From: Leadbetterella sp964489955 | Lineage (GTDB): Bacteria; Bacteroidota; Bacteroidia; Cytophagales; Spirosomataceae | Direction: 5' to 3' | Length of the DNA: 64,000 nt | Assembly (NCBI GenBank): GCA_964489955.1 | Contig: CAZBAV010000012.1 | Span: forward strand, 12,438 to 76,437 | Part shown: piece by piece, positions 26,096 to 35,523 of the stretch | How the letters are laid out: each line of letters starts with the position of its first letter | Position numbering within the stretch: the stretch's first letter is position 1 | Notes under the pieces: model-generated | Told to the model about the DNA's origin: nothing | Seen by the model: only the letters and a program-made list of their open reading frames with translations | Database searches by the model: none | Translations under genes and position numbers: made by a program

Positions 26096-27088
26096 ATGAA
26101 TAAACTTCTCCTTCTTTTACTCTTTTCGGGATTTTCTGTAGTGGTTTCGGCACAAGGTACGTTGCAGATACAGGGATCATTTTACGATGACAGCACAGGT
26201 TTAGACCTCCCCACCAAGGTTTACAGTTATACAAAGGGCAAGAAGAAGCATTTGGGGCAGTCGTATCCTGGCAAAGTTTTTGATCACAAGTTTGATGTTA
26301 CCCTAGATTTAGGTGCCGATTCTCTTGGTTTTGAGAGCCCTGACTATACTACAGTCACTATACCGCTTCATCACCAAAATGAAATGCGAGGGGACTACAA
26401 AGCCACTTTGGGAGTAAAAACACTTAGGGAAGGTAAAAAGGTAAGACCATTTTATTACAGGGGGCTACTCTTACCTAAAGATTCTACAATTCGGTATACG
26501 TATATAGATCATCATATATTTGGAGATAGGGAAGACATTGGACAAGATTTTACTCTTATGGTAAATTCAATAAATGGCTGGTATGATAATAGTACTAGAA
26601 CCCATGTGATTTCAGTGACCTCAGAATCTGAGGTGTTAGCAAAGATTTATTATAAGACAGATAAACGAGGAATTACACTAGTTAATTTGGCTATAAAGCC
26701 GGACGGAGCAAAAGGAGTGGATCAGGTTGTGATAGAAAGTACAAATAAAAATCCTTCTACACCTTTTCAAATTAAAGATGTGTTTTTTGCTCAAAGCAGT
26801 TTTGATCTTACTTTAGAAGCAAAGCAAAATCTAGAAGAATTAGGCACGTATCTTAAGGCTAACCCTAGTGCCAAAATAGCACTCTATGGGCGTACAGATA
26901 GAGTGGGTAATCCAGAAGTAAATGTTACATTGGCAAGATATAGAGCGGCTGTCGTTTCAAAATACCTCGAGGAAAGTGGCGTAAATTCCATGCAAATACA
27001 AGTATCTTGGGAAGGAATAAACCGTAAGCCTGTAAGTGGAGACTCGAGTTTAAGCGACTTTAGAAAAGTTTCGGTACGGGAGTTATAA
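26096..27088 (+). CDS. OmpA-family peptidoglycan-binding protein
   Basis: A 330-residue exported protein with a signal peptide (LLLLLFSGFSVVVSAQ). Residues 20-220 are strand-rich and not recognised. The last 100 residues form an OmpA C-terminal domain (VFFAQSSFDLTLEAKQNLEELGTYL, then the helix LARYRAAVVSKYLEESGV). That domain normally holds the diaminopimelate-binding Asp and Arg, here probably within GRTDRVGNPEVNVTLARYR. It may anchor an envelope complex that includes the giant protein 46 bp upstream; that link is inferred from adjacency. Confidence 0.86.
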   Translation: MNKLLLLLLFSGFSVVVSAQGTLQIQGSFYDDSTGLDLPTKVYSYTKGKKKHLGQSYPGKVFDHKFDVTLDLGADSLGFESPDYTTVTIPLHHQNEMRGDYKATLGVKTLREGKKVRPFYYRGLLLPKDSTIRYTYIDHHIFGDREDIGQDFTLMVNSINGWYDNSTRTHVISVTSESEVLAKIYYKTDKRGITLVNLAIKPDGAKGVDQVVIESTNKNPSTPFQIKDVFFAQSSFDLTLEAKQNLEELGTYLKANPSAKIALYGRTDRVGNPEVNVTLARYRAAVVSKYLEESGVNSMQIQVSWEGINRKPVSGDSSLSDFRKVSVREL

Positions 27089-27166
27089 GAAATAGGACAA
27101 CTGCTGATAGGCTGGCATAATTCGTATAAAATAATAGCGTCAGCTAAAAAGAACAAAGTGTATAAA

Positions 27167-27640
27167 ATGGAAATAAAACAACTAAGACATAGAGAGGATT
27201 TCCTGAGTAACCCCAGAGTAAACCAAGTTCAAATTCAACTTGGAGAACTCTTGAAAGAGTTAAATGATAAAAATTTATCTCTTAAGAGTGTTGAAATAAT
27301 TAATAGGCATATTGACGATATAAACTCCTCTTTATCTGTAGGTAATGGTTTCAAAAGACTCCTTTTAAAAAAGCAAATACAAATAGTCAAATTCCTTGAA
27401 AAGGAACACAAACTTGTTCCTAAGAACTACTATAGAAACTTATGGATGGTTGTGGGCATGTCAGCTATAGGCCTTCCTATTGGAGTTGTCATTGGATTGA
27501 GCATTGGTAACATAGGATTGCTGGCAATTGGACTACCTATTGGCATGGTTGTAGGTCTAGTATTGGGTGCTGGTATGGATAAAAAGGCATTGAAAGAAGG
27601 AAGGCAATTAAATGTAGAGCTCAATAGTGGAAGGAATTAA
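27167..27640 (+). CDS. Hypothetical protein with two glycine-rich membrane helices
   Basis: A small protein of 157 residues; the ATG at 27167 is preferred over a GTG at 27158. The first 95 residues are charged and helical (LGELLKELNDKNLSLKSVE). Then come two membrane helices made of Ile-Gly-Leu-Pro-Ile-Gly type repeats (AIGLPIGVVIGLSIGNIG, then AIGLPIGMVVGLVLGAGM), close copies of one another, and a short charged tail. No family recognised. Small-residue packing suggests an oligomeric membrane protein. Confidence 0.6.
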   Translation: MEIKQLRHREDFLSNPRVNQVQIQLGELLKELNDKNLSLKSVEIINRHIDDINSSLSVGNGFKRLLLKKQIQIVKFLEKEHKLVPKNYYRNLWMVVGMSAIGLPIGVVIGLSIGNIGLLAIGLPIGMVVGLVLGAGMDKKALKEGRQLNVELNSGRN

Positions 27641-27709
27641 ACGTTTTTATTATTAAATACTCAGGGGCCTGAGTTCTACTAATAACCACTTATAGGTATG
27701 GGACTTAAC

Positions 27710-27839
27710 AATCTGTAAATAAATAACTATAGATAGCCCTGAAGCCTCGCTTTAACGTATATGAACAGCTTTAACTGTCTATATGTATGATCTACATGGG
27801 TAGTTTCTAAACCAATACGTTAATAATGGAACTGAAGTT
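27710..27839. repeat. Dispersed structured repeat, copy 1 (degenerate)
   Basis: This lies in the 384-bp gap 27641-28024, which holds no gene. It matches 55726-55889 in three blocks in the same order: AATCTGTAAAT, then AACAGCTTTAACTGTCTATA (27764-27783), then a 27-bp tail (27813-27839) with three differences. The hairpins seen in copy 2 are partly decayed here. No coding potential. It may be a non-autonomous mobile element or a small-RNA family. Confidence 0.6.
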
Positions 27840-27998
27840 GCCAAGATTTCCTCGGGCGAGATTCTTGTTTGATACAACTCGGCCAAAAAAACATTTATAA
27901 TTGATCTTTGTACTTAAAGGGATTATTTAATGCTATTAATCTCTCTTAGCAAAACTAGAAAATTCCATACTTTTAGGGAGAGGTATGGACAGATATAT

Positions 27999-28006
27999 TA
28001 CCTTTG
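27999..28006 (+). promoter_or_regulatory. -7 element upstream of the esterase gene
   Basis: TACCTTTG fits TAnnTTTG exactly and lies 19 bp before the ATG at 28025. No good -33 box is at the right distance. Confidence 0.4.
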
Positions 28007-28024
28007 CAGTCTTGTTTTTAGAGT

Positions 28025-29095
28025 ATGTATTTAGAGGTAGAAACACAAGTAAAAGACGAACGCCCCGTATTTATTACAGGGGACTTCTGTAATTGGAATC
28101 CCGCAAGCCCGGAATTTATTATGGAAAAGGTAGAGGACGGGAAGTTTAGATTTGATTTAGACAAAATTCCTGACGTAAGCGGGAAATGTGAATATAAGTA
28201 TACAAAAGGCGGCTGGGATCATGTAGAACTAGATGTTTTTGGGAATAGTCCTAAAAACCGATTGTTTAAAAAGGATGAAGTGGAAACCGACTTTGTACCA
28301 CTTTGGAGGAAGAACGGATATACGCCTTTTTATAAAGATACTATGCCACTAGTAGAGGTGTTTTCTGAGGCTTTTGAGATTCCTCAATTGAAGCGTACGA
28401 GAAAAATCACCGTTTTACTTCCGAGCGACTATCATAAAAACACTGAAACCCGTTATCCGGTATTGTATATGAACGATGCCCAGAACCTTTTTGGGCAGGG
28501 ATCTGCTTATGGCAACTGGGAGATTGATAAAAGGATTTCATTGTTAAAAAAACAAGGGGGGCAGGACGTAATCATAGTGGCATTGGATCATGGAGAAACC
28601 ACTCGAAACTCAGAGTATTCTCCTTATAAAACACCCAAAACGTATGTAAAAGGAGAGGGGATGCGTTATGCCACATTTATAGTACGTACACTTAAACCAC
28701 TTATTGACGCAAAGTACCGTACCAAACCCGAAAGACAGTTTACCGGAATAGGCGGAAGTTCAATGGGAGGACTCATAAGTATTTATACAGGTATGATGTA
28801 CCCGGAGCAGGTAGGCCGCTTGATGGTTTTTTCTCCGGCATTATGGACCAGTCCGAAAATTTATTTCGATGCGGTGGAGTTTTTTAATCCCCTAGATACC
28901 AAAATCTATATTTATGGTGGCGGAAAAGAAAGCAGTACGATGTTTAGCAACATAGAAAAACTGACAGAAGCGATAGAAAGTCAGGGTTTTTCTTCTGAAA
29001 AAATTCAAATTAAATCTGAGCTGGACCCGGAGGGTGAGCACAATGAAAAACGATGGGGAAAAGAATTTCCTAAAGCTATGCAGTGGCTTTTTTAG
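28025..29095 (+). CDS. Esterase with N-terminal glycogen-binding-like domain
   Basis: A 356-residue protein without a signal peptide. Residues 1-90 form an E-set domain like the AMPK/CBM48 carbohydrate-binding module (VFITGDFCNWNPAS, GKCEYKYTKGGWDHVELD). Residues 110-356 are an alpha/beta hydrolase of the esterase D / enterochelin-esterase group: RKITVLLPSDYHKNTETRYPVLYMNDAQN, nucleophile elbow GIGGSSMGGL near residue 245, and a late GEHNEKRW supplying the His. Substrate is unknown; a sugar-linked ester or siderophore is possible. Confidence 0.83.
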   Translation: MYLEVETQVKDERPVFITGDFCNWNPASPEFIMEKVEDGKFRFDLDKIPDVSGKCEYKYTKGGWDHVELDVFGNSPKNRLFKKDEVETDFVPLWRKNGYTPFYKDTMPLVEVFSEAFEIPQLKRTRKITVLLPSDYHKNTETRYPVLYMNDAQNLFGQGSAYGNWEIDKRISLLKKQGGQDVIIVALDHGETTRNSEYSPYKTPKTYVKGEGMRYATFIVRTLKPLIDAKYRTKPERQFTGIGGSSMGGLISIYTGMMYPEQVGRLMVFSPALWTSPKIYFDAVEFFNPLDTKIYIYGGGKESSTMFSNIEKLTEAIESQGFSSEKIQIKSELDPEGEHNEKRWGKEFPKAMQWLF

Positions 29096-29104
29096 AAAGT
29101 TAAA

Positions 29105-29159
29105 AACTAAAAACTAAAAGATCAACGTGTTTTTAGCTTTTCACTTTTAGTTTTTAGTT
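29105..29159. repeat. 16-bp inverted repeat between convergent genes
   Basis: AACTAAAAACTAAAAG (29105-29120) is the perfect reverse complement of 29144-29159, with a 23-nt loop. It sits between convergent genes and probably ends transcription both ways. The TTTTTAGTTTTTCACTTTT type wording recurs before ribH (about 42835-42880). Confidence 0.6.
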
Positions 29160-29640
29160 AAAAAAGCGTCAGCACACCATTCACCTTCTCTAAATCCAGT
29201 AAAAAGCGTTTGTTTTCTAGTCCGCCTGCATAGCCTGTTAGGCTTCCGTTGGTGCCAATTACTCTATGACAAGGAATAACGATGGCGATTGGGTTTCTAC
29301 CATTAGCTGATGCGGCTGCACGTATTACCTTGGGATCGCCTAGTTTATCAGCCATTTGAGCATAAGTTTGGGTTTTCCCGTAAGGAATAGTTTGGAGTAA
29401 AGTCCACACTTTCTTTTGGAAATCCGTTCCGTCAGGGTCTAGTGGGAGATCAAAGTTTTCTCGTTTTCCAAGAAGATATTCTTCAAGCTGGGTAGAGGCA
29501 ATATTCAGTATTTCGGGTTGTCTAGAGGATTTTTCTCCCACATTGGCAACAAAACTGATTTCCTTGACACACTCAGTGTCGGAAACAATCTTTAGGATTT
29601 TTCCGCAAGCCGACAAATAGGTTTCAAAAGTTTCTTCCAT
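29158..29640 (-). CDS. ogt: Methylated-DNA-protein-cysteine methyltransferase
   Basis: A suicidal DNA-repair protein that takes the alkyl group from O6-methylguanine onto a Cys. It has 160 residues with FQKKVWTLLQTIPYGKTQTY (DNA-binding helix region), AAASANGRNPIAIVIPCHRVIG with acceptor Cys124, and GSLTGYAGGLENKRFLLDLE. It has no Ada-type N-terminal regulator domain, so it is a stand-alone Ogt-type enzyme. Confidence 0.95.
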   Translation of the reverse strand: MEETFETYLSACGKILKIVSDTECVKEISFVANVGEKSSRQPEILNIASTQLEEYLLGKRENFDLPLDPDGTDFQKKVWTLLQTIPYGKTQTYAQMADKLGDPKVIRAAASANGRNPIAIVIPCHRVIGTNGSLTGYAGGLENKRFLLDLEKVNGVLTLF

Positions 29641-29708
29641 AATCGGTTACTAAGTTATGAAAAATTACGGAAATTTGGGCTGGATTGGACATCGTAATTA
29701 ATCACAAA

Positions 29709-30236
29709 ATGGCTTACATCTTTACATCGGAACGTCTCGGGTTTAGAAACTGGGAATTGGCGGACGTGGAAGAGATGTTTGAAATCAACTCTAACCCGCA
29801 AGTGATGGAGTTCTTTCCTTCCGTCCAGTCCAGAGACCAGACGCTTGATTTCATAAAAAGGATGATAAGGCAATTCGATAACACTGGTTTTTGTTATTTT
29901 GCTGTGGAGACACTGTTAGATAATGAATTCATTGGCTTTATTGGGCTTTCAGAACAATCTTTTCCAGGAGATTTTACACCTTGTATAGATATTGGCTGGA
30001 GAATAAAAAGTAGCGAGTGGAATAAAGGGTACGCAACGGAAGGAGCAAAAAGGTGTCTGGCTTACGCTAAAGATGACCTAAAAATAGATGAGATTTATTC
30101 GATAGCCCCTAAAGCCAATGAAAAATCCGAACATATAATGACCAAGATAGGGATGAAGAAACAATATGAATTTGAACATCCGTTATTGGTAAATGACAAC
30201 AGGCTCCGTACCTGCGTATTGTATAAAGTGTTTTAA
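29709..30236 (+). CDS. GNAT-family N-acetyltransferase (RimJ/RimL group)
   Basis: A 175-residue acetyltransferase: TSERLGFRNWELADVEEMFEI at the start, then IDIGWRIKSSEWNKGYATEGAKRCLAYA, the acetyl-CoA-binding core. The ATG at 29709 is chosen over an in-frame TTG at 29685 because the family starts at this point. The substrate could be a ribosomal-protein N-terminus, a peptide or a small molecule; the sequence does not say. It lies 20 bp before murF. Confidence 0.88.
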   Translation: MAYIFTSERLGFRNWELADVEEMFEINSNPQVMEFFPSVQSRDQTLDFIKRMIRQFDNTGFCYFAVETLLDNEFIGFIGLSEQSFPGDFTPCIDIGWRIKSSEWNKGYATEGAKRCLAYAKDDLKIDEIYSIAPKANEKSEHIMTKIGMKKQYEFEHPLLVNDNRLRTCVLYKVF

Positions 30237-30256
30237 GTGCAAGAATTTAAAAGTAC

Positions 30257-31552
30257 ATGAAAATAGAAGAAATATACGGTCTTTTTGCAACCTCAGCAGG
30301 TGTAACCACAGATACCAGAAACATTATAGAAGGAAGCCTGTTTTTTGCTTTAAAGGGTGACAAGTTCAATGCCAATACTTTTGCGGCCGAAGCTCTGGAA
30401 AAAGGGGCGACGTATTCTGTTGTAGACGAAGAAGAATTTGCAACAAACGACCGAATAGTTTTGGTAGAAAACGTATTGGAAACGTTACAGCAGTTGGCTA
30501 ATTACCATCGTAGGCAGTTTGATATTCCGATCATTGGGCTTACAGGATCAAACGGAAAAACAACCAATAAGGAGCTATTGACTCGTGTTTTATCTAAGAA
30601 ATATAAAGTGCACTCCACCAAAGGAAATCTCAATAACCATATCGGAGTGCCACTTACTCTCCTTTCTATGGCTAACGACACCCAAATAGCGGTGGTAGAA
30701 ATGGGAGCAAACCACCAAAATGAGATTGAGCTTCTTTGTGGCATTGCCGAGCCAACTCACGGTTTTGTTACCAACTTGGGAAAAGCTCACCTCGAAGGAT
30801 TTGGAGGAGAAGAAGGTATCCGAAAAGGCAAAGGTGAATTGTTTGATTTCCTGAAAAATTCCGGCGGAATAGTGTTTGTTAACAATACCGACGAGAAAGT
30901 TGTTTCTCTGGTAAAAGAAAGGCAAATACTCCCTGTGGTTTATTACGGAGACGATGAAAACGCCCTGGAATTGATTTCAGAAAGCCCGATTGTAGAGTTT
31001 TCTGCACCAGAAAGTAAGCAAAAGTATACAACGCATATTGGCGGAAAATACAACTTCGACAATATGCAAACGGCTTTTAATATAGGTCTGTATTTCAATA
31101 TCACAGAAGGAGATGCCTGTCAAGCCATAGCAGATTATAATCCGGACAATAACCGCTCACAAATGGTAGAAGTAGGTTCAAATTCCTTTTTAATGGATGC
31201 CTACAATGCCAATCCCTCTTCTATGGAAGCATCGGTAAAGAGTTTTGGAAACCTAAAAACGGAGAAACAAAAGGTTGTAGTCCTAGGTGATATGTTTGAG
31301 CTAGGAGAATACGCTGCAAAAGAACATGCTGCTCTTGGAGAATTAGTCAGTAAGCAGAACTTTGACTACGTAGTTCTTTTTGGAGAGAACATGCAGCATG
31401 CTTTGCATCATCTACCGAAAGCCTACTATTTTACCGATAAGTTTTCTATGCACAATTGGCTTATGGATATGAAGTTCGAAAATACTTACTTCCTCGTAAA
31501 AGGCTCACGGAGTGTAGGTTTGGAGAGCGTGCTGAAGGTGTTGGAGGTGTAG
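30257..31552 (+). CDS. murF: UDP-MurNAc-tripeptide D-alanyl-D-alanine ligase
   Basis: The last cytoplasmic step of the peptidoglycan stem peptide. It has 431 residues: an N-terminal UDP-sugar-binding domain (GVTTDTRNIIEGSLFFALKG), the ATP-binding GLTGSNGKTTNKELL, VVEMGANHQNEIELL in the central domain, and the C-terminal domain motif DAYNANPSSMEASV. It stands apart from the usual mur cluster, as is common for murF in this phylum. Confidence 0.96.
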   Translation: MKIEEIYGLFATSAGVTTDTRNIIEGSLFFALKGDKFNANTFAAEALEKGATYSVVDEEEFATNDRIVLVENVLETLQQLANYHRRQFDIPIIGLTGSNGKTTNKELLTRVLSKKYKVHSTKGNLNNHIGVPLTLLSMANDTQIAVVEMGANHQNEIELLCGIAEPTHGFVTNLGKAHLEGFGGEEGIRKGKGELFDFLKNSGGIVFVNNTDEKVVSLVKERQILPVVYYGDDENALELISESPIVEFSAPESKQKYTTHIGGKYNFDNMQTAFNIGLYFNITEGDACQAIADYNPDNNRSQMVEVGSNSFLMDAYNANPSSMEASVKSFGNLKTEKQKVVVLGDMFELGEYAAKEHAALGELVSKQNFDYVVLFGENMQHALHHLPKAYYFTDKFSMHNWLMDMKFENTYFLVKGSRSVGLESVLKVLEV

Positions 31553-31605
31553 GTAGTTCTATTTGCTGTCTGCTTTGTTTTTAGGTTTTTTTGTATAAAA
31601 TGTTC

Positions 31606-31673
31606 GTTGTGTTAAACGAAAACATAATGAATTGTTTGTTGTAGTAAACAAAATCCTCATTTTTTTGTTTACT
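31606..31673. repeat. Repeated half-sites in the gap after murF
   Basis: The 332-bp gap 31553-31884 has no gene. It contains GTTGTGTTAAAC (from 31606) and GTTGTAGTAAACA (from 31638), 32 bp apart. AGTAAACAAAA (31643-31653) is repeated in inverted form at 31663-31673 with a 9-nt loop. The spacing of about three helical turns would suit a regulator, but neither flanking gene starts here (both end), so function is unclear. Confidence 0.35.
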
Positions 31674-31884
31674 GCATCCTACAAAGTGGGATAGAAAAGA
31701 CTTGGCATGCTAACCCATCGCTTTCAAAGTTTTAAACCCTACCTTATTTCCGCTTTTTAGGTTTTGAAACGGGTACTTTCTTATTGCTTAACGAGAGCGA
31801 AATTTTCTATATTTTCTTTTTATAAATTTAGAGTTAATAAATTAGAAAATAGGCCATTAGAAATTAAAAAAAATATATACAAAG

Positions 31885-33285
31885 TTACTCCTCAATAGTT
31901 TTAACCAGAAGGTCATACACTTCAGAAGGGCGGCTTGCCTTCTTTGAAACAATTTCTCCTTTTCCGTTTATTACGGAATAATGAGGAATTCCTGATATAT
32001 CAAAGATTTTTTTGGCTTCCTTAATCATAGAATCATTCAAAAGTATGTGCTCTCCTTCAATTTTATGTTTCTCCCTAGCTGCAAGCCAGTTGACTTTATC
32101 ATCATTATATCCTAAATATAAAAATACTACGTCCTTTCCTTCCAATTTCTTTTTCAAATCCCTAGCGTTACTCATTTCAGAAATACATGGACCGCACCAG
32201 CTTGCCCAAAAATCAATATAAACCACTTTCCCTTCATATTCCTTTAGTAAATCTACTAATGAAGATTTACCTGAATATACGGATTCTGGTGATTCATTAC
32301 TTTTTTTAAGATCAAGTAAATATTCATTCCTAGCATCTTCTACAATAGCCCGAAGCTCTTTATTTTCTACAATTGCTTGATATTTTGTATATACGGGATT
32401 AAACAAATGATCGTCTAATCTACTCATTGAGGTAGCTATTCTTGTAAGACAAACTTCTTTGGTAACTCCTTTTAACGAACTACCCTTTACAAAATCAAAT
32501 AAATCTTTAAGTGCGAGGGGGAACTTAATTCCATTGAACTTAAACTGAGAATAGTAGTAAACCAAATCGTTATACTCCTTGGAGTTGAGAGCTGCATAAT
32601 CATCATTCAGATCTAATCTAGACAGGGAGTCAAAAAAAACCTTGTTCGTGTTATTCCCTAGTATTCCATCTTCAACTAGACACCTCTCAAATGGGCTGTA
32701 GGTGTAATTTTTATTTAACCATAAAACATAGTTTTCATTCAGGGAATGGCTTTTTAAGTATTCTTCTAAAATAGATTTACTATAATCAAAAGCTCTCTTT
32801 CTATTTTCAAGAGCGGTCATTGCACTTACCGTCCTGAGACTTTTATAATAGTCCTTGCTAGCATAATATGATGTATCATATCTGGCAGTGAAGTAGTTTA
32901 AATAATTAAACTCATTTGCATTGGATCCCGTGGCTAAAAACTCTTCTTTCTCCGATTTTTTTTCAATAAAGTATCTTTCTCCAGAAATTAAATGGACTGC
33001 CTGAAAATAGTTAGGGCTTATAATAAACCACTCGCCTATTTTGTCCTCCGGTAGACTGATTTCAAATGTTCCGTCCCTGTTTACCGTTGCAAAAAAATTT
33101 ACTTCTCGCTCCTTATTAGAAATCGGGTCCCTTTTTCGTCTTGCGAAATTAATCTCTTCATCATCCCATCCTACTACCGTACCTTTAACAATTGTCTGGG
33201 CAAAAGAGGGTAAAGTAATTATTGCAATCAAAAGAATAGAGTATAATACGTGTTTATATGGCATAATTCTAGTGGAATTTTCCAT
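31885..33285 (-). CDS. Exported TlpA-like thioredoxin-fold protein
   Basis: A 466-residue periplasmic protein with a signal peptide (YSILLIAIITLPSFAQ); translation may begin at M1 or at the Met seven residues later. An N-terminal strand-rich region (residues 30-110) and a helical middle are followed by a C-terminal TlpA/ResA-type thioredoxin domain from about residue 340 (VVYIDFWASWCGPCISEM, active-site CGPC, and GIPHYSVINGKG with the cis-Pro). It should act as a disulfide reductase in the envelope. The partner is unknown. It stands alone on its strand. Confidence 0.85.
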   Translation of the reverse strand: MENSTRIMPYKHVLYSILLIAIITLPSFAQTIVKGTVVGWDDEEINFARRKRDPISNKEREVNFFATVNRDGTFEISLPEDKIGEWFIISPNYFQAVHLISGERYFIEKKSEKEEFLATGSNANEFNYLNYFTARYDTSYYASKDYYKSLRTVSAMTALENRKRAFDYSKSILEEYLKSHSLNENYVLWLNKNYTYSPFERCLVEDGILGNNTNKVFFDSLSRLDLNDDYAALNSKEYNDLVYYYSQFKFNGIKFPLALKDLFDFVKGSSLKGVTKEVCLTRIATSMSRLDDHLFNPVYTKYQAIVENKELRAIVEDARNEYLLDLKKSNESPESVYSGKSSLVDLLKEYEGKVVYIDFWASWCGPCISEMSNARDLKKKLEGKDVVFLYLGYNDDKVNWLAAREKHKIEGEHILLNDSMIKEAKKIFDISGIPHYSVINGKGEIVSKKASRPSEVYDLLVKTIEE

Positions 33286-33502
33286 AGAGAACGACTATTT
33301 AGTATGTAAATTGTATTTCACCCAATAATCTAGTCCCTAATTTTTAATACATATTTTGCTAATTATGAAGAACTTAATAATCTTCCATTGTATTAGGCAT
33401 TCGACTTGGTATTATACTGTTTTTATAAAATACCATTACCATAATCCATCTGAGGATTATCTCCTTTTTAGTGACGTATACTTTCCTCAGGGAAGAACTT
33501 CT

Positions 33503-34267
33503 TTACATTCTCGATAAATGGTTATAATCATTTAGGAGCTTACGGAGGAATGGCCTGTTTGGTTGTTTGCTTTCTATATTGATAATTTCTTTTACACGGT
33601 CTGCCAGTTTTTGAGCTAGCTCGTCGTCCATATGTTCTTCCGATTTTTCCAGAAGATTTTTTACAATAGTCATGTCTTTGTCGGATAGCTGTAGCACTTC
33701 CGGGTACATGACCTTGTAGTTAGTGCTTGCGGCAGCATAGGCATAGACGGTGTCGTTTATTTCGTAGTGGTCTTCTTCAGCATCCACCACATAGGTGCCT
33801 GCTGCGGTGTCTCCAAAACGCTGTTTGTATGGAGAACGCTCTATTTTTATAATAGCCACAAAAGGACCAAATGGAGCTAGGGCCATTAACCAACTGCTTA
33901 CAAAATTTAAAAGGAAGGTGGCGTATGCATCTACAAAAAGAAACATCCATCTTACAGCACATTGTCCCACTGATGGTGGATTCCCCTCGGTGTTGACAAC
34001 CTTTATTTTCATTATTTTTTTTCCTAATGTTTGGCCTTTTAAGAGCCATTCGGAAATCAAAGTGTAAAAATAAACAGGAGTGAAGAGGAAGAAGGAAACC
34101 AGATAATTATCGGCGAGTTGCCTATCCGGAGCCAGATATAAAATGAAGAAAATGTACGTACCCTTAAACACCCAGTCTATAGTAAATGCAAAATATCTAC
34201 GCCAGGTGCTGGCCAAGCCCACATGGATGTCAACATTAAGAAAAGTAGCTATAGGTAGTGTCTTCAT
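33503..34267 (-). CDS. RDD-family membrane protein
   Basis: A 254-residue protein with an RDD domain: LASTWRRYFAFTIDWVFKGTY (the R and D of the first helix), a second helix around residues 50-70, and LLKGQTLGKKIMKIKVVNTEGNPPS before a third helix. A soluble helical tail of about 90 residues follows. It diverges from the SpoIIM-family gene of the MoxR locus, a frequent neighbour of RDD proteins, so the two transcripts probably share a purpose. Biochemical role is not established. Confidence 0.87.
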   Translation of the reverse strand: MKTLPIATFLNVDIHVGLASTWRRYFAFTIDWVFKGTYIFFILYLAPDRQLADNYLVSFFLFTPVYFYTLISEWLLKGQTLGKKIMKIKVVNTEGNPPSVGQCAVRWMFLFVDAYATFLLNFVSSWLMALAPFGPFVAIIKIERSPYKQRFGDTAAGTYVVDAEEDHYEINDTVYAYAAASTNYKVMYPEVLQLSDKDMTIVKNLLEKSEEHMDDELAQKLADRVKEIINIESKQPNRPFLRKLLNDYNHLSRM

Positions 34268-34536
34268 ACCTTAAAAGTAGCGATAATTTTAGACAAAGGA
34301 AACCATAAATATGCTGTAGTTTAACACATTTTGGGCAATAATAAGGAAAGGTTCTCCAAAGAAGTTGGAGGGTTATAAGAATTTGATAAATTTCAAACAT
34401 TAGTTTAACTGTTTGTAATTAAGTGTATTGTGTTGTTCTTTTGTGTAGATTTGAAGGAGGATGGGGAACTTTTTTTTATCAGTAATCATAAACCATACTG
34501 TATAAAGCTTATTTTGCGGGATGGGAAAACTCCAAA

Positions 34537-35523
34537 ATGAGAGAATCTACATTTATAGGACGTAATAAAACTAAGTGGGAGGAAATAGAGGAATTCCAAA
34601 AGTTAAATCCTGATGAAGCCGCAAGTGATTTTGTGGAGGTAATAAGTGATTTGTCATATGCACAAACACATTATCCCCATAGTAAGATTACCAGCTATCT
34701 AAATTTTTTAGCACTTAACACCTACAAGACTGTTTACAAAAACAAGAAACTAAAACCTTTTTTAGATTTCTGGATAACTGATTTCCCATTGATCATTGGG
34801 AAGAACAAGAAGGTCCTCTGGCTGGCTACGGCTTTTTTTCTTACATTTTGTACTATGGGGGTGGTGTGTTCATATCTGGAGCCCGGATTTGTAGAATCTG
34901 TTTTGGGTAGCAGATACATAGATATGACCCATGAGAACATAGCAAAGGGTAAGCCGTTTGGTGTGTATGCGGACTCTAATCCCCTTATGATGTTCCTCCG
35001 TATTTTTTCCAATAACCTATTTGTGGGTCTGCTGGTTTTCATTTCAGGTTTTTTTCTAGGTATCGGTTCGTTTTACCATACTTTTAAGAACGGGGTTATG
35101 GTAGGTACGTTTTTTAGTATCTTTTTTAAAGCAAAAATAGGCTTTACCGCTATTATTGTGGTGGGTTTACATGGCACTTTAGAGCTTATGGCTTTGGTAT
35201 TAGAATGTATGGCTGGCCTTTTGCTTGGGCTCAGCTATGTTTTTCCTGGAACTAATACACGTAAGGTGGCTTTTAGGCAAGGTTTACAAGCATCGGCAAA
35301 AATATTCATGGGTACAGTCCCATTTACTTTTGTGGCTGCTTTGGTAGAAAGTTACATAACCCGGCTTGGAAGTGGTGGAGTACTTACAGGAAATATATTA
35401 ATAACAGCTCTATTAATATTGATTTTCTTAGGTAGTTGGGCTATTTTGGTTTGGTATTTCTTTATATACAGTAGTAGGGTCGCACGCAGCGTAAGCGATA
35501 CAGAATATAGAATAAACCTTTGA
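34537..35523 (+). CDS. Stage II sporulation protein M (SpoIIM) family membrane protein
   Basis: A 328-residue polytopic protein with the SpoIIM-family pattern: MRESTFIGRNKTKWEEIEEF at the N-terminus, then five or six membrane helices, including NNLFVGLLVFISGFFLGIG and GLHGTLELMALVLEC. The organism does not sporulate as far as this window shows. In Bacteroidota these proteins travel with RDD, MoxR and DUF58 genes and are thought to be envelope-related. Its TGA overlaps the TTG start of the next gene. Confidence 0.88.
   Translation: MRESTFIGRNKTKWEEIEEFQKLNPDEAASDFVEVISDLSYAQTHYPHSKITSYLNFLALNTYKTVYKNKKLKPFLDFWITDFPLIIGKNKKVLWLATAFFLTFCTMGVVCSYLEPGFVESVLGSRYIDMTHENIAKGKPFGVYADSNPLMMFLRIFSNNLFVGLLVFISGFFLGIGSFYHTFKNGVMVGTFFSIFFKAKIGFTAIIVVGLHGTLELMALVLECMAGLLLGLSYVFPGTNTRKVAFRQGLQASAKIFMGTVPFTFVAALVESYITRLGSGGVLTGNILITALLILIFLGSWAILVWYFFIYSSRVARSVSDTEYRINL

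Noticed and set aside
29685..29708. TTG start for the acetyltransferase
   Set aside because: The extra eight residues do not fit the family; the ATG at 29709 does.
31643..31673. 11-bp inverted repeat as murF terminator
   Set aside because: It has no T run after the stem on either strand and lies about 90 bp beyond the stop; listed only as a repeat.
34446..34453. TAGATTTG as promoter for the SpoIIM-family gene
   Set aside because: It matches the -7 consensus but has no -33 partner at a sensible distance and lies about 90 bp from the start, so it is not listed as a feature.
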